From NCBI GenBank assembly GCA_902801845.1, contig CADCJW010000002.1, forward strand, positions 493,627 to 557,626: DNA of 64,000 bases, written 5' to 3'. Position 1 is the first letter of the stretch. Every line of letters begins with the position of its first letter. Made by a program: the position numbers and the translations under genes. The notes beneath the pieces are model-generated. The model worked only from the letters and a program-made list of their open reading frames with translations, was not told the origin of the DNA and ran no database searches. Below are positions 51,346-61,175 of the stretch, piece by piece. This DNA is from an uncultured Eubacteriales bacterium (GTDB lineage Bacteria > Bacillota > Clostridia > Christensenellales > CAG-138).

Positions 51346-52644
51346 ATGAGAGCAATGAAAGACAGCGGGATTCCGTGGATTGAAGAAATACCAGAGAACT
51401 GGAACGTTTTCAATATACGGCATCTTTTCTCCTTTGGAAAGGGACTGCCTATTACAAAGGAGAATTTAAAAGAAAAAGGCGTTTCTGTAATTAGCTATGG
51501 TCAGATTCATTCAAAATTGAATAAAGGAACATCTATTATTCCAGAATTAATTCGATATGTTGATGATTCATATTTGACAAGCAATCCAGAATCGCTGACG
51601 AAGAAGGGAGATTTCATTTTTGCCGATACTTCAGAAGATGTTTTGGGATGTGGTAATTGTGTATACGTTGATAAAGATATTACCTTGTTTGCAGGATATC
51701 ACACGATTATTTTGCGTAATAAGGCTAAAGAAAGCAGTAAGTACCTGGCATACCTTTTTTCCACTGATGCATGGAGAAAACAGATACGGGAACGAGTAGC
51801 CGGTGTAAAACTATTTAGCGTTTCACAAAAAATACTGCGTGAAACATCAATCATTTTGCCCCCGTTCGTTGAGCAAGAGCGTATAGTAGATTGTCTCGAC
51901 ACCGAATGTGCGCGGATTGATGCAGTGATGGAGCAGACGCGGGCGTCCATTGAAGAATACAAGAAGCTGAAACAGTCCATCATCACCGAAGCCGTTACCA
52001 AAGGCATCCGTAAAGATCGTCCGATGAAAGATAGTGGGATTGATTGGATTGGAAAAATACCTTCTGATTGGACAGTATCAAGTATTGGACAGAAGATAGT
52101 ATTTGAGGGTGGAGGACAACCGCCGCTTACTGAATTTATTCATGAGCCGAGGGAAGGATATGTTAGATTAATTCAAAATCGAGATTATAAAACAGATGCT
52201 TACCTCACATATGTCCCAGCAAATAGCGTGTCCAAGTTTTGTAATTGCGACGATGTTATGATAGGACGTTATGGTCCCCCAACGTTTGTACTTCACAGAG
52301 GGCTAGAGGGGGCATATAATGTTGCACTTATGAAGGCTATTCCGCAAGAAATTGACAGGGAATGGATGTCATTTGTTTTACAGGAATATACTATGCTGAA
52401 ATACATTGAATCCTTCTCAAAAAGGGCGGCAGGGCAAGATGGAGTGAACCCGGTTATTCTAAAGAAATATCCATTACCTCTTCCCAGTATTGAAGAACAA
52501 AAAGAAATTGCTGATTATTTGAATACAACGTGTGCGTCGATAGACGGCATAATTGCGCAGAAAGAAAGATTTGTTTCGGAAATGGAATCCTACAAGAAAT
52601 CCTTGATCTTTGAATATGTCACGGGGAAGAAGGAGATTGTGTGA
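51346..52644 (+). CDS. hsdS: Type I RM specificity subunit (HsdS), second system
   Basis: 432 residues. Two recognition domains each open with an almost identical lead (MKDSGIPWIEEIPENW near residue 4 and MKDSGIDWIGKIPSDW near residue 226). Each is followed by a conserved helical spacer (LPPFVEQERIVDCLDTECAR and LPSIEEQKEIADYLNTTCAS) with EEYKKLKQSIITEAVTKGIR. The GC-richer spacer DNA at 51.93-52.02 kb is flanked by AT-rich recognition domains, evidence of domain exchange. ATG 51346 or 51355 may be the start. Target sequence unknown. Confidence 0.94.
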   Translation: MRAMKDSGIPWIEEIPENWNVFNIRHLFSFGKGLPITKENLKEKGVSVISYGQIHSKLNKGTSIIPELIRYVDDSYLTSNPESLTKKGDFIFADTSEDVLGCGNCVYVDKDITLFAGYHTIILRNKAKESSKYLAYLFSTDAWRKQIRERVAGVKLFSVSQKILRETSIILPPFVEQERIVDCLDTECARIDAVMEQTRASIEEYKKLKQSIITEAVTKGIRKDRPMKDSGIDWIGKIPSDWTVSSIGQKIVFEGGGQPPLTEFIHEPREGYVRLIQNRDYKTDAYLTYVPANSVSKFCNCDDVMIGRYGPPTFVLHRGLEGAYNVALMKAIPQEIDREWMSFVLQEYTMLKYIESFSKRAAGQDGVNPVILKKYPLPLPSIEEQKEIADYLNTTCASIDGIIAQKERFVSEMESYKKSLIFEYVTGKKEIV

Positions 52645-52645
52645 T

Positions 52646-53656
52646 ATGAGAGCGCATACCGTCATTCTTGGCGCAGGAGCAACCATCGCTGCAATTCCAA
52701 ACGGAGATAGACACGGGCGTAAATCTTCTGTAATGAATGGATTGATAGAGAAGCTTAATATACAGGATGTGCTGCGAGGTGTTCATCTTAGTACAACAAG
52801 CGACAATTTGGAAGATATTTATTCCGAGTTATGTTCTAGGCCTGAGTACAAGGAAGCATGCCAGGAACTTGAAAGAAGATTATATGATTATTTCAGTTCG
52901 TTGGAACTGCCTGATGAACCAACAGTCTACGATTTCTTAGTCTTAAGTTTAACAGATAAAGATGCTATAGCTACATTTAATTGGGACCCGCTATTGGTCC
53001 AGGCATACACTAGGTGTCATTATTATACAAGTAATCTACCGCGCATTTTATGCTTACATGGAAATGTGGATGTTGGCTTTTGTCCGAAGCACTATGAATA
53101 TGGAAAAATAGGCACAAGGTGCTTTCAGTGTAATGATGTTTTAACTCCGACTAGTCTATTATATCCAGTTGCAAACAAGGATTATGACAACGATGAATTC
53201 ATTAGACGGACCTGGAATACTGTTGAGTATTGCATTAAAAACTCATATATGTTGACAATTTTTGGTTACAGTGCGCCAACAAGTGATGCTAAAGCTGTTT
53301 CCCTTTTGAAAAAGGCATGGGGCGACAAGGATAGTCGGCAATTTGAGGAGGTGTCGGTAATCGATGTAATTGATGAAGATTCCATGCTGGATAAATGGAA
53401 GGATTTCATTTATTCGCATCATTACAGATACACGAACGACTTCTTTAGTTCCTATCTAGGTATGCTTCCCCGTAGATCATGTGAAGCGACTTTTGCACGG
53501 CTTATGGGAGGAATATGGTTAGATGGTGATAGTGGCTTTAAGAAAGGCATGACTTGGTATGATATTCAGACCTTGCTGGCCGAACTGTTGGAGGAAGAAG
53601 CGGAGACACCGAAAGGGCAGAATTATCCAGTACACTATGTGCCTCATCGAAAGTAA
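52646..53656 (+). CDS. SIR2-like defence-type protein inside the RM operon
   Basis: 336 residues from ATG at 52646, one base after the hsdS stop. MRAHTVILGAGATIAAIPNG gives the Rossmann-type glycine loop GAGAT (9-13) of SIR2-like proteins. FNWDPLL at 111-117 and LHGN with H138 fit the NAD-binding Asn/Asp and catalytic His positions. A zinc-ribbon-like group follows with Cys 146, 159 and 162 (FCPKHYEY, CFQCNDV), and GYSAPTSDAKAV at 207-218 is a typical closing motif. In phage-defence systems SIR2-like domains deplete NAD. Here the domain lies within a type I RM operon, so a back-up abortive response when restriction fails is plausible but inferred. The C-terminal 100 residues are not assigned. 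Confidence 0.75.
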   Translation: MRAHTVILGAGATIAAIPNGDRHGRKSSVMNGLIEKLNIQDVLRGVHLSTTSDNLEDIYSELCSRPEYKEACQELERRLYDYFSSLELPDEPTVYDFLVLSLTDKDAIATFNWDPLLVQAYTRCHYYTSNLPRILCLHGNVDVGFCPKHYEYGKIGTRCFQCNDVLTPTSLLYPVANKDYDNDEFIRRTWNTVEYCIKNSYMLTIFGYSAPTSDAKAVSLLKKAWGDKDSRQFEEVSVIDVIDEDSMLDKWKDFIYSHHYRYTNDFFSSYLGMLPRRSCEATFARLMGGIWLDGDSGFKKGMTWYDIQTLLAELLEEEAETPKGQNYPVHYVPHRK

Positions 53657-53668
53657 GGAGAGCTTGTC

Positions 53669-54277
53669 TTGATAGATAGAATCATATCTGAAATCAAAAC
53701 TTGCCTGGAAAACGGCTGCTACATCGCCGCCCTTACTATGGCGTTGACCTTGCCGGATATTTGTGGTCGAGCCGAATATGGCGATATCGGTAATAGGAAA
53801 CGCTTTATAGATTGGTATACTGAGCATATAGGACAGTATGAGAAAACTCGGGCCACCACCGATGGTGACAAAAGGTGGTATGCCGATGTACCATATCTCA
53901 GCGGGGAAATGCTTTATGCACTAAGATGCAGCTTGCTTCATTCCGGAGATACGGAAATAAACGGACAAAAAATGAAAGAGGAGCAAAACAAGATTGATAG
54001 CTTTACTCTTACCATTCCCATGGATAACGAGCTGCATTCCTATGGCAGCAGCACCTTTATCCAATATGCCCCAGATGGAAGTGTCGCTTATCGCGCATTT
54101 GAGATTGATATTCCCGATATCTGCAACACGCTTTCTTATGTTGCAGGGAAGTACTATACTGAAAACAAAGACAAATTCGACTTTTTCCGGTATAATATCA
54201 TCGACAAGCGCGATGAGGCACCAAGACCATCGAGAGAACCTCAATACGAACTGAATTTTGAGGAGATAGAGGAATGA
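53669..54277 (+). CDS. HEPN-like small protein in the RM operon
   Basis: 202 residues. The N-terminal helical half contains [20 protein letters not shown], then [20 protein letters not shown] with R86 and H91 in an RX4H arrangement, which is the signature of HEPN-fold RNases. The C-terminal half is beta-rich with [21 protein letters not shown] do not recognise a named family. It sits between the SIR2-like gene and hsdR and overlaps the hsdR start by four bases (ATGA), so its translation is coupled to hsdR. With the SIR2-like gene it makes a two-gene insert in an otherwise standard hsdMSR order. It could be a toxin-like effector or an accessory restriction factor. Confidence 0.7.
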   Translation: MIDRIISEIKTCLENGCYIAALTMALTLPDICGRAEYGDIGNRKRFIDWYTEHIGQYEKTRATTDGDKRWYADVPYLSGEMLYALRCSLLHSGDTEINGQKMKEEQNKIDSFTLTIPMDNELHSYGSSTFIQYAPDGSVAYRAFEIDIPDICNTLSYVAGKYYTENKDKFDFFRYNIIDKRDEAPRPSREPQYELNFEEIEE

Positions 54278-57200
54278 GCATCACCGACACCACAGAAAAG
54301 CGCTTTGAGGACGATATCACCGCCTTTTGGCTGTCCGCGGCGGGCGGGTACACCCGGAACGAGGACGTGTACGACGCCGGGCTGGGACTGTTCCCCGACA
54401 CGCTGATCCGGTTCGTGCAGAAAACCCAGCCCAAGGCCTGGGCGCGGTTTGCCAACGCCAACGGTGTGAACACGGAGCGGAAGTTCTGTCTGGCCTTCGA
54501 CAGCGCCTGCGAGACCAATGGGCTTGTCCATGTGCTGCGGCACGGGTTCAAGCATCGGGGCATTGGGTTTCGGGTGTGCTATTTCAAGCCGGAGTCGGAG
54601 CTGAACCCCCTGGCCGTGGAGCAATATAGGGAGAACGAGATCACCTGCAACCGGCAGTGGTTTTATTCCGCTGAGACCAACAAGAGCGTGGACGTGATGC
54701 TGGCCGTCAACGGCATCCCCGTGTTCGCCTTTGAGCTGAAGAACCCCTACACGGGGCAGAACGTGGACAACGCCGTGCGGCAATGGATGTACGATCGTGA
54801 CCCCCGGGAGGTCTGCTTCCAGTTCAACAAGCGCATTTTGGGCTTCTTCGCCGTGGACCACGCGGAGGTGCGGATGGCCACGGCCCTGCGGGGCAAGGAC
54901 ACCTTTTTTCTCCCCTTCAACCAGGGCAGCCACGGCGCGGGCCAGGACGGCGGCAAGGGCAACCCACCGAACCCGGACGGGTACCCTACGGCCTACCTCT
55001 GGGAGGAAGTGTTCCAAAAGGACAGCATGATGGACATTCTGCAGAAGTTCATCCATCTGCAGATCGACGAGGAGAAGAAGCTGCTGCCCGACGGCACGGA
55101 GAAGGTGGTGCGGAAGAAGACGCTGATCTTCCCCCGGTATCACCAGTTGGACGTGGTGCGCAAGCTCATCGCCCACGTGTCCGAGAACGGCGCCGGGCAC
55201 AACTACCTCATTCAGCACAGCGCCGGGTCCGGCAAGTCCAACTCCATCGCCTGGACGGCCTATCGGCTGGCGTCGCTGCATGACAAGGACAACAACGCGG
55301 TCTTTTCGAGCGTAATCGTTGTGACCGACCGCACGGTGCTGGACGCGCAGCTGCAAGCCACCATCTCCGGCTTCGACCACACCCTGGGCGCGGTGGAGAC
55401 CATCGGTGAGGAAAAGAGCAGCAAGGACCTGCGGGACGCCATCAACGGCGGCGCGCGGATCATCGTGACCACGCTGCAGAAGTTCCCCGTCATCTATCAG
55501 GAGGTGGACGCCGCCAAGGGCCGCAACTACGCCGTCATCGTGGACGAAGCCCACTCCTCCCAGACGGGTACTTCGGCCCTGAAGCTGAAGGCCGCCCTGG
55601 CCGACACGGAGGACGCGCTCAAGGAGTACGCCGAGATCGAGGGCATGGCGGAGGAGGAAGTGGACCCGGAGGACAAGCTGGTCCGGGAGATGCTGATTCA
55701 CGGTCGGCACAAGAACCTGTCTTTCTTCGCCTTCACCGCCACGCCCAAGGGGACGACCCTGGAGATGTTCGGCACCGAGCAGGCGGATGGACGGTTCCGG
55801 CCGTTCCACGTGTATTCCATGCGGCAGGCCATCGAGGAAGGCTTCATCCTGGACGTGCTACAGAACTACATGACCTATAACACCTGCTTCCGGATCGCCA
55901 AGACGATCCCCGACAACCCGGAGGTCCCCGGCAGCCGCGCGGCGAAGGTCATCAAGAAATTCGAGGAGCTGCACCCCTACAACATCAGCCAGAAGGCGCA
56001 GATCATCGTGGAGACCTACCTCGGCACCACCCGGCACAAGATCGGCGGCCGGGGCAAGATGATGGTGATCACCTCTTCGCGGCTGGCGGCGGTGCGCTAC
56101 TACCACGAGTGCAAGCGATATATCGCCGAGAATGGCTACAACGACATCGGCGTGCTGGTGGCGTTCTCTGGCGCGGTCAGGGACGGCGGCGAGGAATATA
56201 CCGAGCCCAGGCTGAACGTGCGGCCCGACGGCAGCCATATCGGCGAAGCGCAGACCAAGGCGGAGTTCCACGAAAACTTTCATGTGCTCATTGTGGCAGA
56301 GAAGTATCAGACCGGCTTCGACGAGCCGCTGCTGCACACCATGATCGTGGACAAGAAGCTGCGGGGCGTCAAGGCTGTGCAGACACTGTCCCGGCTGAAC
56401 CGCACCTGCCCGGGAAAGATGGACACCTTCGTCCTGGACTTTGTGAACACCGCCGAGGACATCAAGGAGGCGTTTCAGCCCTTTTACCAGGAGACCATTC
56501 TGGAGCAGGAAGTCAACGCCGATTTGCTGTACGAGGTGCAGAAGAAGCTCCGCGGGTACATGGTGTACACCGATGGGGATATTGAAGCGTTCTGCGCGGA
56601 GTATTTCAAGAAGGGCAAGCAGGACAAAAACGCCATGGGCCGCATGACCAGCGTGCTGCTGCCCGTGCGGGACCGCTACAACAAGCTCACGCCGGACAGC
56701 CGGTATCAGTTCCGCCGCCTGTGTCGTAATCTGCGCAAGTGGTACGGGTACATCTCACAGGTGGCGCGGATGTTCGATGCGGATCTGCACAAGGAGTATG
56801 TGTTCGTCAGCTATCTGTTCGACTTGCTGCCCGAGAATCCGGTGGACATGCTGGATCTGGAGGGCAAGCTGAAGCTGGAGTATTATAAGCTGGACAAGAC
56901 CTTTGAGGGCGTGATCGCCTTGGCAGAGGAGGACGGTGTTTATAAACCTGCCAGCGCGAAGGGTGCTGTGAAGCCGGAGGAGAAGCAGCCGCTGGACGAG
57001 ATCATCGAGAGGATCAACGAACTGTACAAGGGCCAGTTCACCGAAGCCGACCGGGTGCTGCTGACGGCTCTCCAGGCGAAACTGATGAAAGATCCGAAGC
57101 TGGCCACTATGGCGCGGACCTCCGATCCGCAGATCTTTGCCGAGTCCATCTTCCCGAAAGCCTTTGGCACTGCGGCGCAGGACAGCTACATGGAATCGCA

Positions 57201-57297
57201 GGAGACCTACTCCTCTCTGTTCGAGGACCAAAGCAAATACAACGCCATCATGAGCGCCCTTTGCACCGTCGTCTACCGCGAGATGCGGAAGAAGTAA
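54274..57297 (+). CDS. hsdR: Type I restriction subunit R (HsdR), second system
   Basis: 1007 residues, full length. The N-terminal nuclease has D140 and E154-x-K156 ([20 protein letters not shown]). The helicase motor has P-loop [10 protein letters not shown] at about 314-323, [16 protein letters not shown] box [10 protein letters not shown] near 424, [10 protein letters not shown], and late motifs [14 protein letters not shown] and [13 protein letters not shown]. The C-terminal helical domain binds HsdM. All motifs look intact. GC-rich like hsdM and unlike the four genes between them. ATG overlaps the stop of the HEPN-like gene. It differs from the HsdR at 1-2698, so the host carries two distinct type I systems. 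Confidence 0.96.
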   Translation: MSITDTTEKRFEDDITAFWLSAAGGYTRNEDVYDAGLGLFPDTLIRFVQKTQPKAWARFANANGVNTERKFCLAFDSACETNGLVHVLRHGFKHRGIGFRVCYFKPESELNPLAVEQYRENEITCNRQWFYSAETNKSVDVMLAVNGIPVFAFELKNPYTGQNVDNAVRQWMYDRDPREVCFQFNKRILGFFAVDHAEVRMATALRGKDTFFLPFNQGSHGAGQDGGKGNPPNPDGYPTAYLWEEVFQKDSMMDILQKFIHLQIDEEKKLLPDGTEKVVRKKTLIFPRYHQLDVVRKLIAHVSENGAGHNYLIQHSAGSGKSNSIAWTAYRLASLHDKDNNAVFSSVIVVTDRTVLDAQLQATISGFDHTLGAVETIGEEKSSKDLRDAINGGARIIVTTLQKFPVIYQEVDAAKGRNYAVIVDEAHSSQTGTSALKLKAALADTEDALKEYAEIEGMAEEEVDPEDKLVREMLIHGRHKNLSFFAFTATPKGTTLEMFGTEQADGRFRPFHVYSMRQAIEEGFILDVLQNYMTYNTCFRIAKTIPDNPEVPGSRAAKVIKKFEELHPYNISQKAQIIVETYLGTTRHKIGGRGKMMVITSSRLAAVRYYHECKRYIAENGYNDIGVLVAFSGAVRDGGEEYTEPRLNVRPDGSHIGEAQTKAEFHENFHVLIVAEKYQTGFDEPLLHTMIVDKKLRGVKAVQTLSRLNRTCPGKMDTFVLDFVNTAEDIKEAFQPFYQETILEQEVNADLLYEVQKKLRGYMVYTDGDIEAFCAEYFKKGKQDKNAMGRMTSVLLPVRDRYNKLTPDSRYQFRRLCRNLRKWYGYISQVARMFDADLHKEYVFVSYLFDLLPENPVDMLDLEGKLKLEYYKLDKTFEGVIALAEEDGVYKPASAKGAVKPEEKQPLDEIIERINELYKGQFTEADRVLLTALQAKLMKDPKLATMARTSDPQIFAESIFPKAFGTAAQDSYMESQETYSSLFEDQSKYNAIMSALCTVVYREMRKK

Positions 57298-57513
57298 AGA
57301 GATAAAAGGCCTTTGTAGAACTAATCAAATAGTTTGGCAGAAGTATTTTAATCCTGGTTGAAAGTATTGGGGATCTGTCCTGACCTCAATGCGCAATCAG
57401 GATTTTTGTCACGGCATCCTTATAGTCCTGCATATGGGACAATTAGTATGATATGATCAGAGGGTGGAAGAACTTGATTGCTGTAATATACCTGCGGAGA
57501 GGAGGAAAATCGA

Positions 57514-58491
57514 ATGGAAGCAGATGGGAGTCGCCTCGATTTGGTCAGCATCAGAAGTAAGGATGGGAGCACGCATCTGGTGAAGAACAGTTGGACGCTG
57601 CCTGCGTTCTATTGCCTGCCCATGGAAATCCTTATGAACATGCAGACGCCCGTCCGAAACCTGCCGCGCCGTCCCTGCGAGCTGCTGCTCCATCCGGAAT
57701 ACATCGAGGTAATTGAAAGTGATATCTTTCTGGAACATATGAGCGACGCCATTGCCTATCTCGCCTGGCCGGCTTTGGGCATGAAGGGGTGGATGGAATA
57801 CTATTCCGGCTACTCGCCCCAATGGAGGATCGCCCATGCCACCGACCAGTGGGTCTTGGGTATGCAGCAGGCCGGAGCCATTCCCGTCAACCGCCAGCTG
57901 TTCTTCCGCCCCCTCTGTTTTTGCGAGATGCCCATCCCCACCCTGGAGGAAGCTTTTGTCATGGTGGCCACCGCCGCACCATACGTGCTGGACCGCGACA
58001 ACCAAGGGCTGGCGGTTGAGACGGCCAAGGCGTTCCCCTGCGAGGAGGACTTCGACCTGGAGAAGAGCCATAACCGGCGGCTGCAAAACTTTAGGCGGGA
58101 ATGGTATCATAGGCGGACGAAACATCCTGATGTCTACTATGGGGTCATCGTTGAGAACACGAACTTTTCTCATCATGACAAGTTGATGAGCCTGGCGGCG
58201 GAAGACGACACGGAGGAGGAAGTCGTTGCCAGTCAGCATGGCAAAGCATTTTATAACACCCTGTCGCCTCTGGATCAAAAGATCATTTATCTGCGGGGCA
58301 AGGGCTGGACGCTGGAACATATCGCAGAGCAGGTGGGCTTTGCCACTCACAGCGCCGTCCTGAAGCGGATCCGTCGGATCTGCAAGGCCTACGAGCTGTG
58401 GTCCGGGGAGGACCTGGGCTTTCGCCGGAAGCCGGAGAAAAAGCCGTACTTCGACTATGACGCCATCCGGCGGCAGAAGCATGTGGTATGA
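57514..58491 (+). CDS. Mobile-element protein with C-terminal sigma-like HTH
   Basis: 325 residues from ATG at 57514 after GAGGAGG. Residues 1-225 form an unrecognised domain (ATDQWVLGMQQAGAIPVNRQ, FFRPLCFCEMPIPTLEEAFV). The end is a clear helix-turn-helix of sigma-70 region 4 type: LSPLDQKIIYLRGKGWTLEH, IAEQVGFATHSAVLKRIRRI, then YELWSGEDLGF. A truncated relative of the last third remains in the scar at 33821-34060, so this gene type travels with these elements. It may be an element transcription regulator. No gene is seen in the 216-base gap from hsdR, where a few AT-rich stretches could hold its promoter. Confidence 0.8.
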   Translation: MEADGSRLDLVSIRSKDGSTHLVKNSWTLPAFYCLPMEILMNMQTPVRNLPRRPCELLLHPEYIEVIESDIFLEHMSDAIAYLAWPALGMKGWMEYYSGYSPQWRIAHATDQWVLGMQQAGAIPVNRQLFFRPLCFCEMPIPTLEEAFVMVATAAPYVLDRDNQGLAVETAKAFPCEEDFDLEKSHNRRLQNFRREWYHRRTKHPDVYYGVIVENTNFSHHDKLMSLAAEDDTEEEVVASQHGKAFYNTLSPLDQKIIYLRGKGWTLEHIAEQVGFATHSAVLKRIRRICKAYELWSGEDLGFRRKPEKKPYFDYDAIRRQKHVV

Positions 58492-58537
58492 TCCCCTTAA
58501 AACGGGCATACTTTTAAGGAAATATTCCCTCAACGGC

Positions 58538-58566
58538 TTGACGATTCCCTTAAAAACAGCTAAGAT
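58538..58566 (+). promoter_or_regulatory. Promoter of the Fic gene with flanking operator half-sites
   Basis: TTGACG (58538-58543), 17-base spacer, TAAGAT (58561-58566). TTCCCTTA at 58545-58552 and its reverse complement TAAGGGAA at 58568-58575 bracket the -10, and two similar half-sites lie upstream (near 58494 and 58515-58530). This suggests repression by a dimeric protein. Confidence 0.65.
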
Positions 58567-58594
58567 ATAAGGGAATAAAGGATGAGGTAAGGAC

Positions 58595-59596
58595 ATGAGA
58601 GCGTTCAATTACAGCAAATACCGGGAGCAAAAATGGGATTCGGAGGTCCTGGGTCTGGTGGCGGCCATCTACAAGGAGGCCGGAAAGCAGGAACTGTACC
58701 TGAAGCAGCGGCCGGAGGAGCTGGAAAAGCTGGTGGAGATCGCCAAGATCCAGAGCACGGAATCATCCAACGCCATTGAGGGCATCGTGACCACCAGGAA
58801 CCGCAGCGAGCAGGAGATCGCCGGGTATCGGGACGTGCTTTCCGTCATCCATGAGAGCTTCGATGCGATCCCAATCACCCGAAACTACATCCTTCAGCTC
58901 CACAAGATCCTGTACAGCCACACGAACAACCCCATGGCCGGGCAGACCAAGAACGTGCAGAACTACATCAGCGCCACCTGGCCGGACGGACACACGGAGA
59001 TCCTGTTCACGCCCCTCTCGCCCTTCGAAACCCCGCCTGCGCTGGATCAGATCTGCGTGGAATACGATCGCGTGATCGGGAATCTGGAGCTGGAACCGCT
59101 GATCGCCATTCCGGTGTTCATCCATGATTTCCTGTGCATCCACCCTTTCAACGACGGGAACGGCCGCATGAGTCGCCTGCTGACCACGCTGCTCCTTTAC
59201 CGCAGCGGATTCTATGTAGGCAGATACATTTCGCTGGAGGCCAAGATCGCCAAAAACAAGGACCTGTACTATGAGGCCCTTGGCGCTTCCCAGCACGGCT
59301 GGCACGAGGGCTGCGACGATCCGGTGCCCTTTATCAAATATCTGCTGGGCATGATCCTGGCCGCATACAGAGACTTCGCGGATCGCTTCGCCCTGGTCGA
59401 GCAAAAGCTCCCCGCTCTGGAGACGGTTCGGCTGGCGGTACAACAGAAGATCGGCCGCTTCACCAAGCAGGATATCCGGGAGTTGTGCCCGGCGCTGAGC
59501 CTGAGCTCCGTGGAAGGGGCCCTGCGCAAAATGGTGGCGGATGGCGAAATCAAGCGGGAGGGCGCCGGAAAGAATACTCAATATATACGAGTGTAA
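58595..59596 (+). CDS. Fic-domain AMP transferase-like protein
   Basis: 333 residues. Fic proteins transfer AMP (or other groups) from nucleotides to target proteins. The core motif HPFNDGNGR is at 183-191 with the catalytic His, preceded by AIPVFIHDFLCIHPF. An N-terminal inhibitory helix TESSNAIEG at 55-63 fits the S/T-x-x-x-E-G pattern with Glu62, so it is a class II self-inhibited Fic. The C-terminal winged helix (FTKQDIRELCPALSLSSVEG) probably binds DNA and may autoregulate through the operator half-sites ahead of the gene. It ends at a strong terminator. It may act as a maintenance toxin or a general regulator of this element. Confidence 0.92.
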   Translation: MRAFNYSKYREQKWDSEVLGLVAAIYKEAGKQELYLKQRPEELEKLVEIAKIQSTESSNAIEGIVTTRNRSEQEIAGYRDVLSVIHESFDAIPITRNYILQLHKILYSHTNNPMAGQTKNVQNYISATWPDGHTEILFTPLSPFETPPALDQICVEYDRVIGNLELEPLIAIPVFIHDFLCIHPFNDGNGRMSRLLTTLLLYRSGFYVGRYISLEAKIAKNKDLYYEALGASQHGWHEGCDDPVPFIKYLLGMILAAYRDFADRFALVEQKLPALETVRLAVQQKIGRFTKQDIRELCPALSLSSVEGALRKMVADGEIKREGAGKNTQYIRV

Positions 59597-59611
59597 GATC
59601 TTAATCGAGCA

Positions 59612-59645
59612 ATGAGCAGGGTTGCCGGCCCTGCTCATGTTTTTT
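59612..59645 (+). terminator. Rho-independent terminator after the Fic gene
   Basis: ATGAGCAGGG (59612-59621) pairs with CCCTGCTCAT (59629-59638), loop of seven, then GTTTTTT. A strong match. Confidence 0.88.
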
Positions 59646-59714
59646 GTTTTTTCCATCACGAAAGCTATGTGCTGGAGACGTGCCGCAAAAATATATAATA
59701 TTATTTGGAACAAA

Positions 59715-59729
59715 TTGGCGTTCCAAATG
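59715..59729 (+). repeat. 15-bp direct repeat left of the hairpin array
   Basis: TTGGCGTTCCAAATG, repeated exactly at 61329-61343 just before mobC. At this site GGAAC upstream also pairs with GTTCC, making an imperfect hairpin. Confidence 0.8.
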
Positions 59730-59763
59730 GCTTTTTATTATGTAAAGGTTTTTTTATAGGGAA

Positions 59764-61090
59764 AATTCTGGCCATGATGGCCAGAATTATTGCTCTGAAA
59801 AACCATCCCAAGTTGGGATGGATTTTGAAAGACCGATCGACTTTGTCACAAGTTGCGACAAAGTGAGTCAGAAAAGTCTGGCCAAGTTGGCCAGACTTTT
59901 CTACAACAACTTCTGCTAAAGTTGGGTGGAAGTGAGCGAGATAATTATTCCCAATTTGGGAATAATTTTAAGACAGCCACTTCCCGACAACTTGTCGGGA
60001 AGTTGGCGATGACTGTTTTGAAAATGCGTCCCAAGTTGGGACACATTTCGCGAATGTCGTTGTCCCGGAGCAGGGATAGAATTTCCCGACAAGTTGTCGG
60101 GATTTATTACGAGGAAGGACGCGGGCAAAAGTTGGGCCAAGTTGGCCCAACTTTTCTATAACAACTTCCGCCCAAGTTGGGCGGAAGTGAGCGAGATAAT
60201 TCGTTCCATAATAGGACTAATTTCTTGGGCGGCAACTTCGTCCCAACTTGGGACGAAGTTGAAAAGTCTCGCCAAGTTGGCGAGTCTTTTGATGTAGGCG
60301 GAGCTGTTGACTTGTGGCCAAGTTGGCCACAATTTGAAAAATGGTGCTCAAATTGATCACCATTTTAGGTGGCCGAAAGATAATTCAGTTCAATTTGAAC
60401 TGAATTAACTTGTGCTTTAGTTGATCACAAGTTAAGCCGGCGTAACTTCAGGACAACTTGTCCGGAAGTTAATTGTGGCCAAGTTGGCCATAATTTCCGA
60501 TGGTTCATTTATAGTCAACTTCTGGCCATCATGGCCGGAAGTAAAATTGTGTCCAAGCTGGACACCATTTTCAAGTAAACACGAGTTATCAAAAAGGTTC
60601 CCAAGTTGGGGACTTTTTCTGTAATTAACTTCTGGTCAACTTGACCAGAAGTTAATTGTGTCCATGATGGTCACCGTTTTTGCGTCAGGAACTTCGGCCC
60701 AAGTTGGGCAGAAGTGAAAAACTGGACCATGATGGTCCACGTTGTCACTCCCGGAACTTCGGACCAAGTTGGTCCGAAGTAGGAAATTCGTGCCAAGTCG
60801 GCACGAATTCTTTGGCCGGAGCGAAGGCAAAAACATGAGCCAAATTGGCTCACGTTTAATCGAGGACCGCTGCTAAAAAAGAGCGCCAAGTTGGTGCTCT
60901 TTTTATAGAAGCCCGTTGCTGAAAATGTGGGACAAGTTGTCCCACATTTCTAAGGAGAAGGCTAACAACAGAAAATAAGGACAAGTTGTCCTTAATTATT
61001 GGACGAATGCAGATCAACTTCCCGCCAAGTTGGCGGGAAGTTCAAATCAGTAGCCGTGAGCTAACTTCGTGCCAACTTGGCGCGAAGTTA
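59764..61090. repeat. Array of 34 sequence-diverse hairpins with a CA-NNN-TG tip
   Basis: 1.33 kb without genes, made of 34 inverted repeats about 26-71 bases apart. Each is a stem of 7-16 bp capped by C-A, a three-base loop and T-G. Loops: AGT in most; ACT at 59990, 60246, 60456, 60639, 61075; TGA at 59775, 60665, 60730; TCA at 60529; ATT or AAT at 59954, 60393, 60351, 60843. Units begin at 59764, 59803, 59840, 59871, 59909, 59943, 59979, 60022, 60084, 60127, 60164, 60233, 60262, 60312, 60338, 60381, 60406, 60443, 60471, 60518, 60544, 60592, 60623, 60658, 60691, 60723, 60756, 60785, 60831, 60876, 60923, 60976, 61016 and 61062. Stem sequences differ between units but both arms change together. 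The longest stem is 16 perfect bp (60623-60657). ACTTC/GAAGT outer arms recur. It lies between the Fic terminator and the mob genes. Confidence 0.95.
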
Positions 61091-61115
61091 CGGAAAGGAG
61101 GTGAGGCCAAGGGCT

Positions 61116-61168
61116 GATCGTATCGCACCGCTGCGGCGGGAAGGGGACAAATAGGCAGGAAAGGAGGT
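61116..61168 (+). other. Conserved leader segment, copy 1
   Basis: ATCGCACC, then a small hairpin CCGC-TGCG-GCGG, GAAGGGGAC and AAAGGAGG. The same order recurs at 63101-63157 before the small transposon protein, where the hairpin is CCAC-ATGC-GTGG, a compensated change. Probably a translated-leader or regulatory RNA element. Confidence 0.55.
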
Positions 61169-61175
61169 TCAGCAG

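Noticed and set aside
54241..55809. Minus-strand frame of 522 codons
   Set aside because: Antisense to the second hsdR with intact helicase motifs; no independent evidence.
59853..60297. Reading frames of 60-100 codons crossing the hairpin array
   Set aside because: They are low-complexity translations of the palindromes (recurring VGQ/FL/NN patterns), exist on both strands, and lack ribosome binding sites.
59764..61090. CRISPR array
   Set aside because: Units are palindromes with different sequences, not identical repeats with unique spacers, spacing is irregular, and no cas gene is near.
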